DNA from: Salvia splendens
Taxonomy: Eukaryota > Streptophyta > Magnoliopsida > Lamiales > Lamiaceae
Assembly (NCBI RefSeq): GCF_004379255.2
Contig: NC_056034.1
Span: 436,501 to 500,500 of the forward strand
Direction of reading: 5' to 3'
DNA: 64,000 nucleotides
This document shows, piece after piece, positions 39,850 to 51,881 of this stretch (the first letter of the stretch is position 1; every line of letters begins with the position of its first letter). A program made the position numbers and the translations under genes. The notes under the pieces are model-generated. The model was not told the DNA's origin. It saw nothing but the letters and a program-made list of their open reading frames with translations, and did no database searches.

Positions 39850-41515
39850 AGGTAGACAAGGATGAAGAAGGTCGAGCCAACGACTATAAACAAAGGCGCT
39901 GATTGGGAGGCAACCCAAGTTTTTTGTTTTTATTTTTGATTTCATATGTTGGAGGTTTTGTTTGCTCAATTCTTTCCTCCAACATTTTTTTTGAATTGAG
40001 TGTTTCTTTTTGTAGTTTTTGTTTTTTTTTTTTTTTTTTTTTTTGTAGGAGCAACTGGGAGTTAGGATTGGAGCTTAGGAGGAAGCACACCTGCAAAGGA
40101 TTTTTACACCCACCCTCCCACCCGAATGCACTATGGACGTTATGCCAAGTTTGGGGGAGTTTCCTTTCCCTTTACTTTATTTGTCTTCTTTGCATGCATT
40201 GAGGACAATGAAGCATTCAAGTTTGGGGGGGTTATGAATGATTTGTGATGCATGATGCATGTTTTTTTTGGGTGTATTATATGCTAAAATGTTTTGAATC
40301 TATGTATTTGACGGATGCATGTTAGATCTTCGGCTTTCTGGTTGGGAAATTTTACTTAATTTTACTTGAACTTTGAAGCTTAGGATGAATGGAATGGGTG
40401 CATGAATCTATTTGAAAAGCATGTCGTGATTACATCCGATTTCTTGAGTTGAGGAGAGTGTGAAAATCGCATGACTTGTGGAAATTATGTTGGATTGATT
40501 TGCTTATCAAGTGAAGTGCTTGCGTTCGTTTGTGTTAACGATTTGGGAGGATAAGGCACTAGGATGAACTCCATGGCCAAATGATCACATGCCTAGTCCA
40601 TCAAATGATCCCCTAGAAGCCACCTTGAGCTTAATTTCTTATTCTTTGTGTAAACACTTAGCCAAACACTTAGCCACTGAAATAAGCCTAATTTTAGCCT
40701 CATCGATAGACCTTGCTACTATTTGGGTGCTAAATACAAGTTGAGCTTTGTGGTTTGAGTTTGAGTGTGGGTGGTGAATTGTAAAGAGTAGACATTTCTA
40801 GACTTGATAGAAGGTGAAAAGAATGAAGTTCTAAGAAAAAAAAAAACAAGAAAAAGAAAAAGACGACCTCCAAATTCACAAAAGTCGAGGTCTTTACAAA
40901 AACAAAAAAAAAAAGGAATAAGTTGATGAAATAAAGATAGAGCTTCTATGTTTGTTTGTGTAATCTCGTCTGGAATAGATCTCAAGTTTGGGGGAGTGTG
41001 GGTTTGGTTGTAATTTTTCGTTGGTTAATCTTTGGAAGGAAGTTGTAGGAGGGAAGATTTTGGCACTCAAATGTGTGGCCTTTGAGCTCACTATCCATAC
41101 TTATCCTACCTCGTCCCTAGCCCCATTACAACCTTGAAATAAGACCTTGGACCTTATCGTTGATGCTTGTGGATGTTGTGTAAAGAACTTGGTAGAGTTA
41201 AAGAGGTTCGATTTGAAATCTGTGAGTCTATGTGGTTAGTATTGCTTAATGAGTCAATGATGATGGTTTGAGTTGTTTGATCGCATGCTTGGACTTATTT
41301 TGAAGTGCATCTTGACTTGAAGTTCTAGGGGGATGAGTGATTGTTCTTGAGAGTGGGAAATCTCGATTGGAAATGTCGGGGGTTTAGTTCTTGTCACTCA
41401 CGTCCCTACATGATTCTTGTTGATGAAAATCTCTTTGCGGGTTAGACTTGGTTGAGTTTTTGTGCTTAAAATGTATCTTGCTCGGGGCGAGCAAGAGCTT
41501 AAGTTTGGGGGTATT
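39850..41515. other. Retrotransposon 3-prime internal region without pol
   Basis: No conserved ORF is present here, where an autonomous element would carry several kb of pol. It has a 23-bp poly-T run (40022-40044) and three internal copies of a polypurine-tract-like word, AAGTTTGGGGG, near 40147, 40219 and 40984, plus the terminal copy at 41500. The internal copies may be relics of the deletion or repeat expansion that produced this short form. Confidence 0.75.
41500..41515 (+). other. Polypurine tract
   Basis: AAGTTTGGGGGTATT ends next to the right LTR start (TGATG at 41516). The G-run is the expected primer for plus-strand synthesis. Confidence 0.75.
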
Positions 41516-42800
41516 TGATGCGAAGCATATTTCTTATACTTTTCCCCCCTAAACTACACACTTTCCATGTACTTGTAACTCATCAAAGTGTATTTGTAGG
41601 GAAGTTTAGGAGAGTTGGAAGCTGGAAGTTCGCAGGTGAAATGGGCAAAGCATGCAGAGATAAGGAATTCGCCCGGTCGGGCGATTCTGAGCTTCAAAAA
41701 CGCCCGGTCGGGCGTTACGCATGAGGATTCCAGAAAGTTCGCCCGGTCGGGCGATTATTGACGACACAAAACGCCCGGTCGGGCGTTTCCCCACGATACC
41801 TCCAGTAGCACTTCGCCCGGTCGGGCGTTTCTACCCTTTGAATTCGCCCGGTCGGGCGTTTCAGTCGCGCAACTGCGATTTGGCAGTTTAGTCGACGGTT
41901 GAGTATAAAAAATAAGCGAAAAAGGAATCAGATGGGGGGGGAACGAGACAGAGAAGAGAGACAGAGGGAGAGAAAGGAGGAGAGGAAGAAGAGAAGGAAG
42001 GCATTCCGGCCATTATTCCGACCATCCATTCCCGAATCCCGACTCCACTCGACGAGAGCATCACACCTATGGTTTTATTTCTACATTCTACCATGTGTAT
42101 AGGCTAGGCTCTCTTTGTTGCTCCGAGTTGTAATCTAGGCTTGTGTATTTGTTTTAACACCTTGAATCGTATGTTTGATACCAACAATGTGTTTGATAAT
42201 TAAAATGCTACGTTTTTGGCTAATGATGTAGTGTTGTTAAATCTTAACTATTGTCTCTTTAACATAGCTTAGGATTGATCGTTTGTTGGTATGCTTTCGA
42301 TTTAGAACTGTTCAGGGGATAAATTGATAGTGGATTAGGTAAGTGATTATAGTAGACGACATTTATTCCCGCGCATCCGCAGGAATTAAATGTCGTTGAA
42401 AGTTGGTTCATGGAACAAGTGTTCAGCTGACTGTGAACTATACGTCGTAGACATGTTCAGTGCACGCGATTAGGTTGATAATTATAATCCCGTCGTATGT
42501 TTCGTTGTAAATGGTGTAAAACAACGCAAGCTTAGTGAGCAACTTGGAGTGACCTGTCTTTCTCGTGTCAAAAATCTCATTTTAGTAGCTTAATTTAGTT
42601 AACCATCTCAAAATCAAAACAAAATCTTTATATGCTTTGTGTAGTCATATTAAGTGTAAGCAATCTTGCCTCCCTGTGGATCGACACTTGAAATACTACT
42701 ACGATACTGTATTATTGCAGTAGTGTAGTATTATTAGAGTTAAAATAATTGAACTTGATAATCTTTATACATTGATTAAGAACTCTAAAATATCACATCA
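41516..42800 (+). repeat. Right LTR (1285 bp)
   Basis: Same length and sequence as the left LTR apart from 42714 (A instead of C). It provides the polyadenylation end for the element and could drive outward transcription toward the gene at 43855. Confidence 0.95.
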
Positions 42801-42805
42801 TGAGG
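42801..42805. repeat. Target-site duplication (right), TGAGG
   Basis: Matches 35725-35729. After it the original flanking sequence (tctcaccacctagtgac) resumes. Confidence 0.95.
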
Positions 42806-43854
42806 TCTCACCACCTAGTGACATAATATTAATACTCTAAATTTTATTTATAAATTGGGTTTTAATTAAGACCACACAATTGTATGACCCCTTCCTTTGT
42901 CACACTATTTTATTTTTTACCTTATATACTTGGTTTCAGAGAAGGAAAGTTTGTTAATACTAGTATAGTACTACTACTTTTTAATTAATTTACAACTTTT
43001 TAAAGATATCAAGTAACATTATCATATAAGCTAATTACAGTTTGTAATCTAATCTAATCTATTAACAAAATTATCCACATAATTGTATGTGTACACATTT
43101 TTTTGTTCTTCTTCTTGGGTGACGGTCTGACGGAATTATTATTATTACATAAAATATATACTACTATTAATTTATTACTGCATATGATAGTAGTAACTAG
43201 TAGTAATAAACAATTATATGTACATGAACTGTGGCGCCAATAATGCAACAAAGAAGTAGTACTAATCTTTAATAATTATGGGTTGTGTTCAATCATGTGG
43301 ACATTGGTATTCCACTTTCTTATTCACTATTTAGTTTTAAATCTTATTCATGTGCCTATATTAGAAAACAATTTATAGACCAAAATGTAGTAGTATTAAT
43401 TATTAACTGATTTGTACATATGCCTAACAAATAGTTTTTGCAATAAGACACTTTCTCTCTCACATACACGTCTTATCAAGTTGAACTATACCAATTTGTT
43501 ATATATTGGTTGATGTCATTAATGTTTATTTAATCAATTTAGATTAAATATGCTATATTCAAACAATTAGTAGTAACAATTATGAGTATCTAATTTTGGC
43601 TTATGTAATCAATGCCACTTTCAACCTATCAAGATGACTCATATTTAAGTTGAAGATAAGCAAAATGGGCCCTCCAACCATTGTAATAATTTATTTACAT
43701 GAGATAATGCAAAATTGATTAGGCAGCAATAATACCTAACACCCTTGTCTCACTCCTATTCCCAAATTATTTAATTATAACTTTGTATTAAACCTAAAAG
43801 CCAAGCATCCCAACCTCAAATCAACCATTTTTATTTCTTTATATATACAATATA
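42806..43854. other. Intergenic, AT-rich
   Basis: No gene or clear transposon is seen. The last 100 bp, with tttatatatacaatataat just before the ATG, should hold the core promoter and a very short 5-prime UTR of the next gene. Confidence 0.5.
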
Positions 43855-44550
43855 ATGTTTGCTTCATCATTCTCTCCACTAAGTCCCCACAAACTTACAA
43901 AGAAAAGGACCAACCACATTTCTTCTTCTTCGTCTTCTTCTTTCTCATCTTCCCAAAACCTATATGATTTCATGGCTATAGCCATAAGTTTATCGACCGG
44001 TGTTTCGTCTTCTATTCTCGTATTTACCCGCGATCCGATCAAACGGGCTTCGAGGGGTAGTTTGGTCATGATGTGTGCCGCCGGTCCCATGCCAGCTGGC
44101 ATCCAGATCAGGTCATATGATCACAACAAGATCAAGGTAAGATCATTTTCAATAATTCACATGAATTTTGTTCTATAGTTCAAGTTAATTTACAACTTAA
44201 TATTTGTTAAAACTCTTTCTCTTTTCACATGATTAATCATAGGTGTTTGAAGATAAATTAAATGGTGTAGTTTGCTACAAAGATGCAAATGGAGAGATGA
44301 TTTGTGAAGGATACGATGAAGGCCCTCGTTTTTCCCAACGAATTTCTTGTGATTCAAGGTAACATAATAGTGTTAATTTGTCACAACGCAAGACTCGAAA
44401 ATTATTCAATTTGTCGACAATTTTTTAGTAACTCGACTTGTATTTGACTCGATTATTTCATCATGTGACAGTGGAGATGCTGAGATAGTAGACTTGCTTC
44501 AGAGATGCTGGCTTCATGAATCTGATGAAAAAGAGCTGACTATATTTTGA
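43855..44550 (+). CDS. Small conserved-looking plant protein, function unknown
   Basis: Three exons (43855-44136, 44243-44358, 44472-44550) with good GT-AG sites join to 158 aa. I do not recognise the family with confidence. Residues 1-70 are rich in serine, with K/R and few acids (HISSSSSSSFSSSQN), as in a chloroplast transit peptide. The mature part is acidic and more conserved-looking: GPMPAGIQIRSYD, VFEDKLNGVVCYKDANGEMICEGYDEGPRF and DAEIVDLLQRCWLHESDEKEL. A second in-frame ATG at 43972 (MAIAISLS) is a possible start. There are no transmembrane segments. The frame across three exons and the preserved splice sites argue for a real gene. Confidence 0.75.
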
Positions 44551-45112
44551 CATCATAGAAATACTAAAGTTTTTGAGGAATTAGAAGATGTTTTGTATAT
44601 TGATAACAAGAATTATTAATCTTCAGAAACAGAATATAATGTGGATGAAATCCAGAAATCTATGAAATCATGTATTTCTTTCTTGATTTTTCATTTTGGG
44701 AATTCGAACGTACATGTAAATGAAGGTTTTTGTTAACTTGTTTGTTAGTAGCTCGAGCTCAATATACAAATGACTTGTTTAGTATTGAGCTCACAATTTA
44801 AACCCCGAGGCTTAAGCTCGACTCGTTAATTATACTCGTTAATTATAGGGATATTGGTCGCTAAAAAGTGGTAAAAGATGCATAGATCTGCAAAAGCAGA
44901 TTTGCAACTTCATGGCTGAAAACAGAGCAACACACAAAATGAATGTGTACAATGGGACTTGCATATATTTTTCCCTGAAAAATATGAATTCTACCACTAA
45001 ACAAGATTCAAATGGCCACTGCTTACAAAAGAATATAGAAATGGAGAAAAATAGATATACAAAAAAAAAATGAAGTGAGCTTCAAAATATACAAGCAAAT
45101 GAGGTTTCTTCA
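44551..45112. other. Convergent 3-prime region
   Basis: Contains the 3-prime UTRs of the small gene (plus) and of FAB1 (minus). A direct doubling (cgttaattatactcgttaat) lies near 44824. Nothing else is seen. Confidence 0.6.
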
Positions 45113-48100
45113 CTAAGCAGAGGGCATATAATCATGTGCGGTATTCTGTGACTGTGACTTCTCTTCAGCCATCTCCGTCTGCGACTGGCTACGAATGATC
45201 ATAGGAGGTGACCATTGATCTGGGACCATCAAGAAATACGTTGTCATGGCCTTCCTGAATCTCCTCTTGTACTGCTTCGGAGAGATCACGGTTGGTGAGG
45301 CGTTCTTGGGCCCGCCAAGAATGCCCGACGCCTTCACCCATGTCTCGAGATGCTTGTCCCATGTGTACTGTCTCATGAAGTCGATGATCCCAAGGACAAG
45401 CTCGTGCTTCTGTTCGTCAACCCCGACTAGTAGCGAGTAGTCCATCACGTCTATGGACTGCAGCCAGAGATGGGAGGAAATGAACATGTAAGTAAAGGCA
45501 GTGTGACTTCGTTAACGATAAGGAGAGAAGATGAGAAACTTACAGCGAGAAAAGCAGTGTCGTTCCACACTGCTCTTTCTAGTACTCGTTTGGCTTTGTT
45601 TCCGACAAATATGGGAGATGTGGGCATTGCTTCGATCAAGTTCTGGTCCAACAACACCTTATTACTTCCGGAAGAATCAGGATTGTATCGCGATCTGGAT
45701 GAACCTTTGAGATCGTAGAGACGTGTCATGTTTCTTCCGAATAGTAGATTCTCCATCACCAACACGTCCATTTTGGTTTCCTTCCCTCCTTTTAGATGTT
45801 TTGAAGATACCTTTTCGAAGGAAACAACATAGAATTCAAACATGATGTTAAATTTACCACAAAATATCATACTTCATTCATCGATAAAGATTCAGTTTTT
45901 TGGATGGAGATATACCTGATAGATACCGAGGATCTTTGCCAGGCAGGTTGGGCTTCCTGTTCCGATGGACTCAGACAGGTACTTGAAATAGCCCGGAGCG
46001 AACTTGATGAACGACTCCAGCTCAGTCTTCGTCACTTGCTTGATTATGAACCGGTCATCCAAAGTTTTTGCAAAGAAGACGTTGCTCTTCCCACCTTGGG
46101 CGCCCCACTTCTTGCAACGGCTAAGGGATCTAACGAAATCCATCTCCGATGGGCAACATATCCTCCTCAATGCATCAAAACGTTTTGCATAGTAACATGT
46201 GACCGTGTATTTGACCTTCCCAAGGGGGCCATCATCGGTAAAGGACACTCTGGCGTGCAACGCTTTTGTATATGAGACCGGGTCCGAATTCAAGGAATTG
46301 CGGAAACTCATCAACATGCTCTCTTCTCCGGATCCAAGACTTTTGTACGATTCCAGCATCACCTCGTCCAACGATGAAAATGACTGAAAGGAGGACCCGG
46401 CATCAAGGGATTGCATTGAAAAAAAAGATTCTGCAGTGTCCCTAGATTTTTCAGGCTCATCAGAGATTTGGCCAAAGTAATCATGCGAAACGAGAGCATA
46501 CGATATAAGACTCGTTGGCTCATCATCATAAACTGGGATGACAGTTTCGTTTATCCCCACGGGGAGAAGCAACCTGGCCCCACCTTGGAGTTCGGGGTCC
46601 TGAAACGAGGAGATGTATACTGGATCATATCCACCCAACACATCCAGCTTCAAGTCCAAGCCCGAGCAATTCTTGCTTGGTGATCTGTGGTAGATGGAAA
46701 ATGGTGTGGTCAGCCAGCTCTCAGAGTCATCCACATCACCAGAATTATTGGTAGATAAGAAGGAAGGCAACTCCTCTCTGTCATATTCCATATCCAACTT
46801 GTCAAATCCTCTGACAGCAGATGAAGTATCGACTTCAGTTAACTCTGGCACGCTGCACTTTATCTGGACTCCTACACCAGGATTACTCTCACCAGTCCAC
46901 GCGGCATCAAGAGTATCCGACAAAGATATAGGAGTTTGACCATCTAAGAGAGCTTTATGTACATTGACGCTCGAAGCCAGAGCATCCGATTTATCAGCAG
47001 ACCTTACTTCATGAGAGGGTTCAAGAGGGTTCTGATCTCCATGATTCGGATTTGAGGATAAATCAGTTCTTTGGGGAATCACCTCGAGGTGATTGTAGAG
47101 CAGACCGACCTTGCCATGATCGGGATTTTCTTTGAGCTTTGCATCGGCAGCAGCCGACACCAAACTGCTTAAAGTATTACTGGTTGGAACTAGTACATTT
47201 ACATCTTGAAGTCTCTCAGTTTCACAGAGAATTTTCTGAACGGCCTCTGAAGTGGAAACCTCCACCTTATTTGGTTTGTTACTAGAATCTAGACTGGCTG
47301 CGTATATCAGGCGCTGGTCCCACACATAAGACTGAAAAGCTAGCTCTCTGCGCAGCCGATTGAGCTCGAGAATATCAATGAGAGGTTGCCCTATTCTTGC
47401 CTCCCTTCTCATGATTTTCCGGAGCATTTCCTGCCAAAAAAAAGGATATTAATCACATGAAAATTGCTTTGTAAATGAAACTCTTGATTTGAAAATGATC
47501 CCTAACCTCAAACATTGACTTTTCCTTCTGCAAGAGCCCTTCTAGATCTATAATCAGGTGCCTAGATTCATGAACATTCACAACACCGTTCATCGCACCT
47601 GCACTGCTTTTTCTTTCTGCCAAAAGACGTAGAGCATTGAGAACTTCAGAGAAGAGGAGCTCAGCACGCCCAACCACCTGTGAGACAGTTAGAAAGTGTA
47701 AATGAAAGGATATTTGGCATATCTAAAGAGACAAGAGATCCCGAAGGAATAAAAAGAGAGAATGACATTTGTTTCACCTCATTCATTTCTTTTTCTATCC
47801 ACTCCTGATTTTTGTAGTTGAAATCAAGTTTTGAGGGAGGTAGGTACACCGAATGAACATCAATCGACGCATAACGAAAGCAAGCAACCATTTGCCCGAA
47901 CCTGCATCAGCCAAGCAAGTAGACTTGGTTGATAAAATAGATCCAATATGCTCGAGAGGCAGTGGTAAATATGTATGGAACACGAGAAATGGATCATACC
48001 CATAAAATCGAAGACAGTCCCTATGCAAAGAATGGCCACAACTGGCCACTCTACTCGCAGCTGCATGGTTCGAAAAGCTTAGCTCCAAAAACTTTCCAAA

Positions 48101-51100
48101 TGACAACCCCCATGCAGCATCCGACATCAAAACACGCCTAGTTGCAGGCGGATATCCATTAGCCCTGGGACATCTCAAGCAACGGTGCCACATCCAAATC
48201 TTCCCTTCCCGTTCACCAGGTAAAATTATTTCAGGTAGTTTTTTCACTGAAATTGTCAGAGTACCTTGTCTATGAGTGTAGCACTGGACATGAGCCTCGG
48301 AAGCCATCTCACATGAACGGCATACAAAACTCTGTTGCATATGGTAGACACGTCAGTAAGACTGAAAATTTTGTCTTCAGTTTGAAGAGAGAGAGAGAGA
48401 GAGATACCTGATCGAATAAATGATCCCGCAGATAACGGCCCAATGGCTTGTCAAAGCTACCATAATATTTGATCCGGAACAAATGTGATCTTTCGCAGAC
48501 AGTCCCCTTCCATACACATCTCGATGACAATGAGACTAAGATGCTTTGATGATCTGACGGAGAAGGTGGAAATTCTTCTTTCAGAGCAGGTTGTTCATCA
48601 GAAATTTTGAGAGCATCCGTTTGTAAAGATGTTAGATTTGAGCCATTACTCTTAGAATCTATAATTTTGACATTTGAATCTCCAAATTGATTAGAGGAGT
48701 GGATATCTGCCGCTGCAACAGAAAGTCCGTTTAACTCACTAGGTTTTGCCTCAATGGACAGGCCCAAGTCTAGAATAGCTTGATCTTCAGCAGACAATGG
48801 ATTCGAGGATGAATGCTGATCCACGCAAGATGATATTGGAGGCTCACCATATTGAGAGCTTAAAGGAGCAGGGATATTATGCGTGTCTGAATATTCATGA
48901 ATCGATGCAATCGTTTCCCTGATTAGATCTGAAGGGGGTAAAGTATTTGATCTCTGTAGATCACCAACAGATTGAGGTCCGGGAGTTTTATCACCAGATG
49001 GAACTGAAAAACCAGGTACCGTTGAGATGGATCTGTCGATTGTCGACTGCTTATCTGGTAGTGCAACTGTGATAGGAGAGTTCAATGGAAGTGCTGGCAA
49101 AGAGGCACCTTCATCAGCAAGAAAAGACGTCTCCAGAGCCAAGTGATAAGCTGCAAAAACTCCATACTGTACGACATGCTTCACTTTCTTCAATTCATCC
49201 CCACTGGCACCTCGAAGTATTATCTGAAGAAAATAAACAGCCACAATACCCCTAAGAGAGCTAAACTTGAATACTGAATTTTCAAAATGATAAATCTGTC
49301 ACAAACTTACAGTGCATCCTTGTGGCTTGGGGCAACCTTCGAAATACATCAGAGTCTTCACCAGCTTCTTTCCAGCCTGGCCAGCACTACCGTGCTCTTC
49401 CGTAAATCTCATTACATTGAACATGTCACAATAACCCACCTTCTCTGATGATAGGTGATCAATTGAAGGAACGATTTGGGCACCAGTACAACGGGCTATA
49501 CGCTCCAGAAGTGGTCTTTTAATATTCAGAACAAGTGATATTTCTTTCGCGAGAAGGTACTCCTGGGCGTAGCGCGAAACAGATTTCTCAACCAGAAGAA
49601 TATTAGGAGTGTGCACACTTATCTTTGCAACAGCCATCTTCAGATGATCCATTTCCTGTTGAACAGTCAAATGTTAAACTCAATGACCAAGGAAAATATA
49701 AGCTTAGATTTAAATAAAGTGAAGTCAATAATACTGCCTGTTGTAACAGTGTATCAAAGCTTGAAAGAGCATTAGAAACCCGCTGGTACTCAAGTACCCC
49801 TCCAAGGATCACTAAGCGAGGCTTCTCAACTCTTGATGTCATCCGTCGATGAGCCACATTTTTCTTGCACACAACTCCTCTGACCACCAAACTGTAAGGT
49901 AAAATTGTCACCATCCGAGGAATACAAAATAATGTAACAGAATATAAACACAAGAATGATGTTCTACTTTCAACCTCCAAAATCCTCTACATTGAGTCAT
50001 TGACTGAAATCTAAATATACCTAAAGGTATAGGTTTATTATAGGAAGGGGCATATTTCAGAAATACTGAAGCAGTAGAGGAAAGAAGAACATGGTCCATA
50101 AATCCCATGTTCTATGATGATTCGGTATTCATAATCACCAGCTTCGTCTCTTTGTTGAGTTTGACTTTAAAAAAAATTTCACCTTTTTCATTACCCTGTT
50201 TGCTTTCATCTCAGTGGAAATTAAAGAAAATCACACACAGAGAAAATATTTACTAACCATTTGCAAGCTGGTTAAAGTATTTACCTCTCACTTCGAAGCC
50301 CTGAAGCTAAACATTTTACTTTGACATATCCCCCTGGGTCCATTTGTCCCCCCTGGCTCATATCTGGTTTTAAAAATGTGGCAGCCTCCCATGACAAGGC
50401 AATGATTATTTCCAACCAACTCTCTTTGTCATTTTCATCCTCTGAAAGAAGATTATCTACTTGCAAAAGTTGAGCTACTAAAGCCCGAAAATGGCCTTCG
50501 ACCACACTCTTCATGGCTCTCTTATGCTCCTCGATTGATTTCTCCCGACTACGAAACTCCCCACTCCCAGAGCTGCTTGAATTGTTCAAATATCCCCATT
50601 CTCCAGCAGCATCCCCATCACCGTCATCCTCGAATACAAGTGCTTCCCTTTCATCATCTTCATCTTCAGGCTCGGGAGGGAGCCACAAAACTCCATTGTT
50701 TTCAAAATCAACAGGCTCTGTATTTACGTCTTCTGCCACATATAGAGAAGAAGGTGCCTCACATTCATCACCAATATCGTGTTCAGCATCTTTTTCAGCA
50801 ATCTGCTGTGATTCTTCAGAGTTTCGGGAATTAAGACTATATCGCAAAGGGGAGCTGGTCGTACTTTTTGAATCAACAGCATCTCCATCAGGATGAACTT
50901 TACGTGAGTTGTAATCACTGTTGATATCCTCGAATTTAACAGGACCATAGTAGCCATTAACCTGGGAGAAGTCACTAGCTATGGGACCTAACTGAGATAT
51001 TCCAAATTCATCATCCTCGTCATCACTCCTGTTAAACAAATAATGATGAGAAATACTATCAACCAAATATTGATTTTCAATGCTTAAACTCACGTGAATA

Positions 51101-51881
51101 AATATAAGCACTCAACAAAACAATTGAGCATAACTACACTACACTAATATTTTCACCACAATTAACTATTTCATCCGAAATAAAATATCATGCCTCTAAT
51201 CTATTCAAGCTTTATAAAATCTCTTGAGACACTCAAAGAAACATGCTATCTATGAAATTAATAAAGGAAGATCAGAAATAACCTGTTTCGGAAATAATCA
51301 AATTGGTCATCAGACAGGTTTTGCTCCTCCGTGACATTGATCTTTGCTGCTCCAACATTTTGCCTATCTAAATCTGCTTCCATTGAGAGTGATTGCATCG
51401 GGGTGGGGCCAGCAGACTGTGGTACTGACACAAATGTAGTGCTACTACCACAGGTGCCACTAGATCTGGTGCTAAGAAAACTGGTTGTTGATGGAGAAGT
51501 ACAGCTGGCATCGGGTAGGTCCACTTGAAGCCCATCATCAACAGCTACACTCAACTCTTTTCCCCATTGATCTTTCGCACTTTGCTTGAAACAGTAGTTG
51601 CAGACCCTAATCTTATCTCGCTCTTCTAATGAAATCTTTGGCTCGCTATGTCCAACAGGAAGCCAATTCGAAGTACACTTGGCACAGAAAATCCTACCAC
51701 ATAGACGACAATGATGTCTACGATTAAACAAGGTAAACTGTGAATCACACTCATAGCATACCCTGCAACTCTGGTCGGGCATCCAGAAATCCCTCGACAC
51801 ATGTGCAGGCTCCGACCGCCATGACATCCAAGATTTAAACAAGCCTACCAGATCCGGAAACGTCCTATCAGGGTCATCCAT
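45113..51881 (-). CDS. FAB1: Phosphatidylinositol-3-phosphate 5-kinase FAB1 (PIKfyve)
   Basis: Makes PI(3,5)P2 from PI3P on endosomes and vacuoles. Eleven minus-strand exons join to 1803 aa: 51881-51283, 51028-50285, 49891-49738, 49655-49311, 49223-48408, 48331-48000, 47901-47778, 47677-47507, 47430-45916, 45810-45544, 45457-45113. The start [13 protein letters not shown] (51881) matches FAB1 N-termini; the open frame extends a few codons upstream without ATG. Domains in order: FYVE zinc finger (residues ~35-105: [27 protein letters not shown]), an acidic linker, a TCP1/Cpn60-like domain (~440-690), a Cys/His-rich region ([23 protein letters not shown]), and a C-terminal PIP5K kinase ([48 protein letters not shown]). 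With a FYVE domain it is the FAB1A/B type. It appears intact. Confidence 0.95.
48389..48404. repeat. GA microsatellite in FAB1 intron
   Basis: A run of (GA)n next to the donor of exon 5 in FAB1, on the minus strand a CT-rich tract starting two bases after the splice site. Confidence 0.8.

Larger units (their letters stand above)
35730..42800 (+). mobile_element. Non-autonomous LTR retrotransposon (TR-GAG-like, Athila-related)
   Basis: A 7071-bp element with 1285-bp LTRs at both ends, TGAGG target duplication, primer-binding site, one gag-protease ORF and a polypurine tract. LTRs begin TGATG and end CATCA. By eye they differ only at 36928 (C) against 42714 (A), so the insertion is very recent. 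After the gag ORF the 1.67 kb to the right LTR has no reverse transcriptase, RNase H or integrase, so mobility needs enzymes from a relative. Elements with this layout are known as terminal-repeat retrotransposons with GAG (TR-GAG). The primer site and gag wording point to the Athila side of Ty3/gypsy. It sits between the proteasome gene and the small gene at 43855. Confidence 0.93.
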
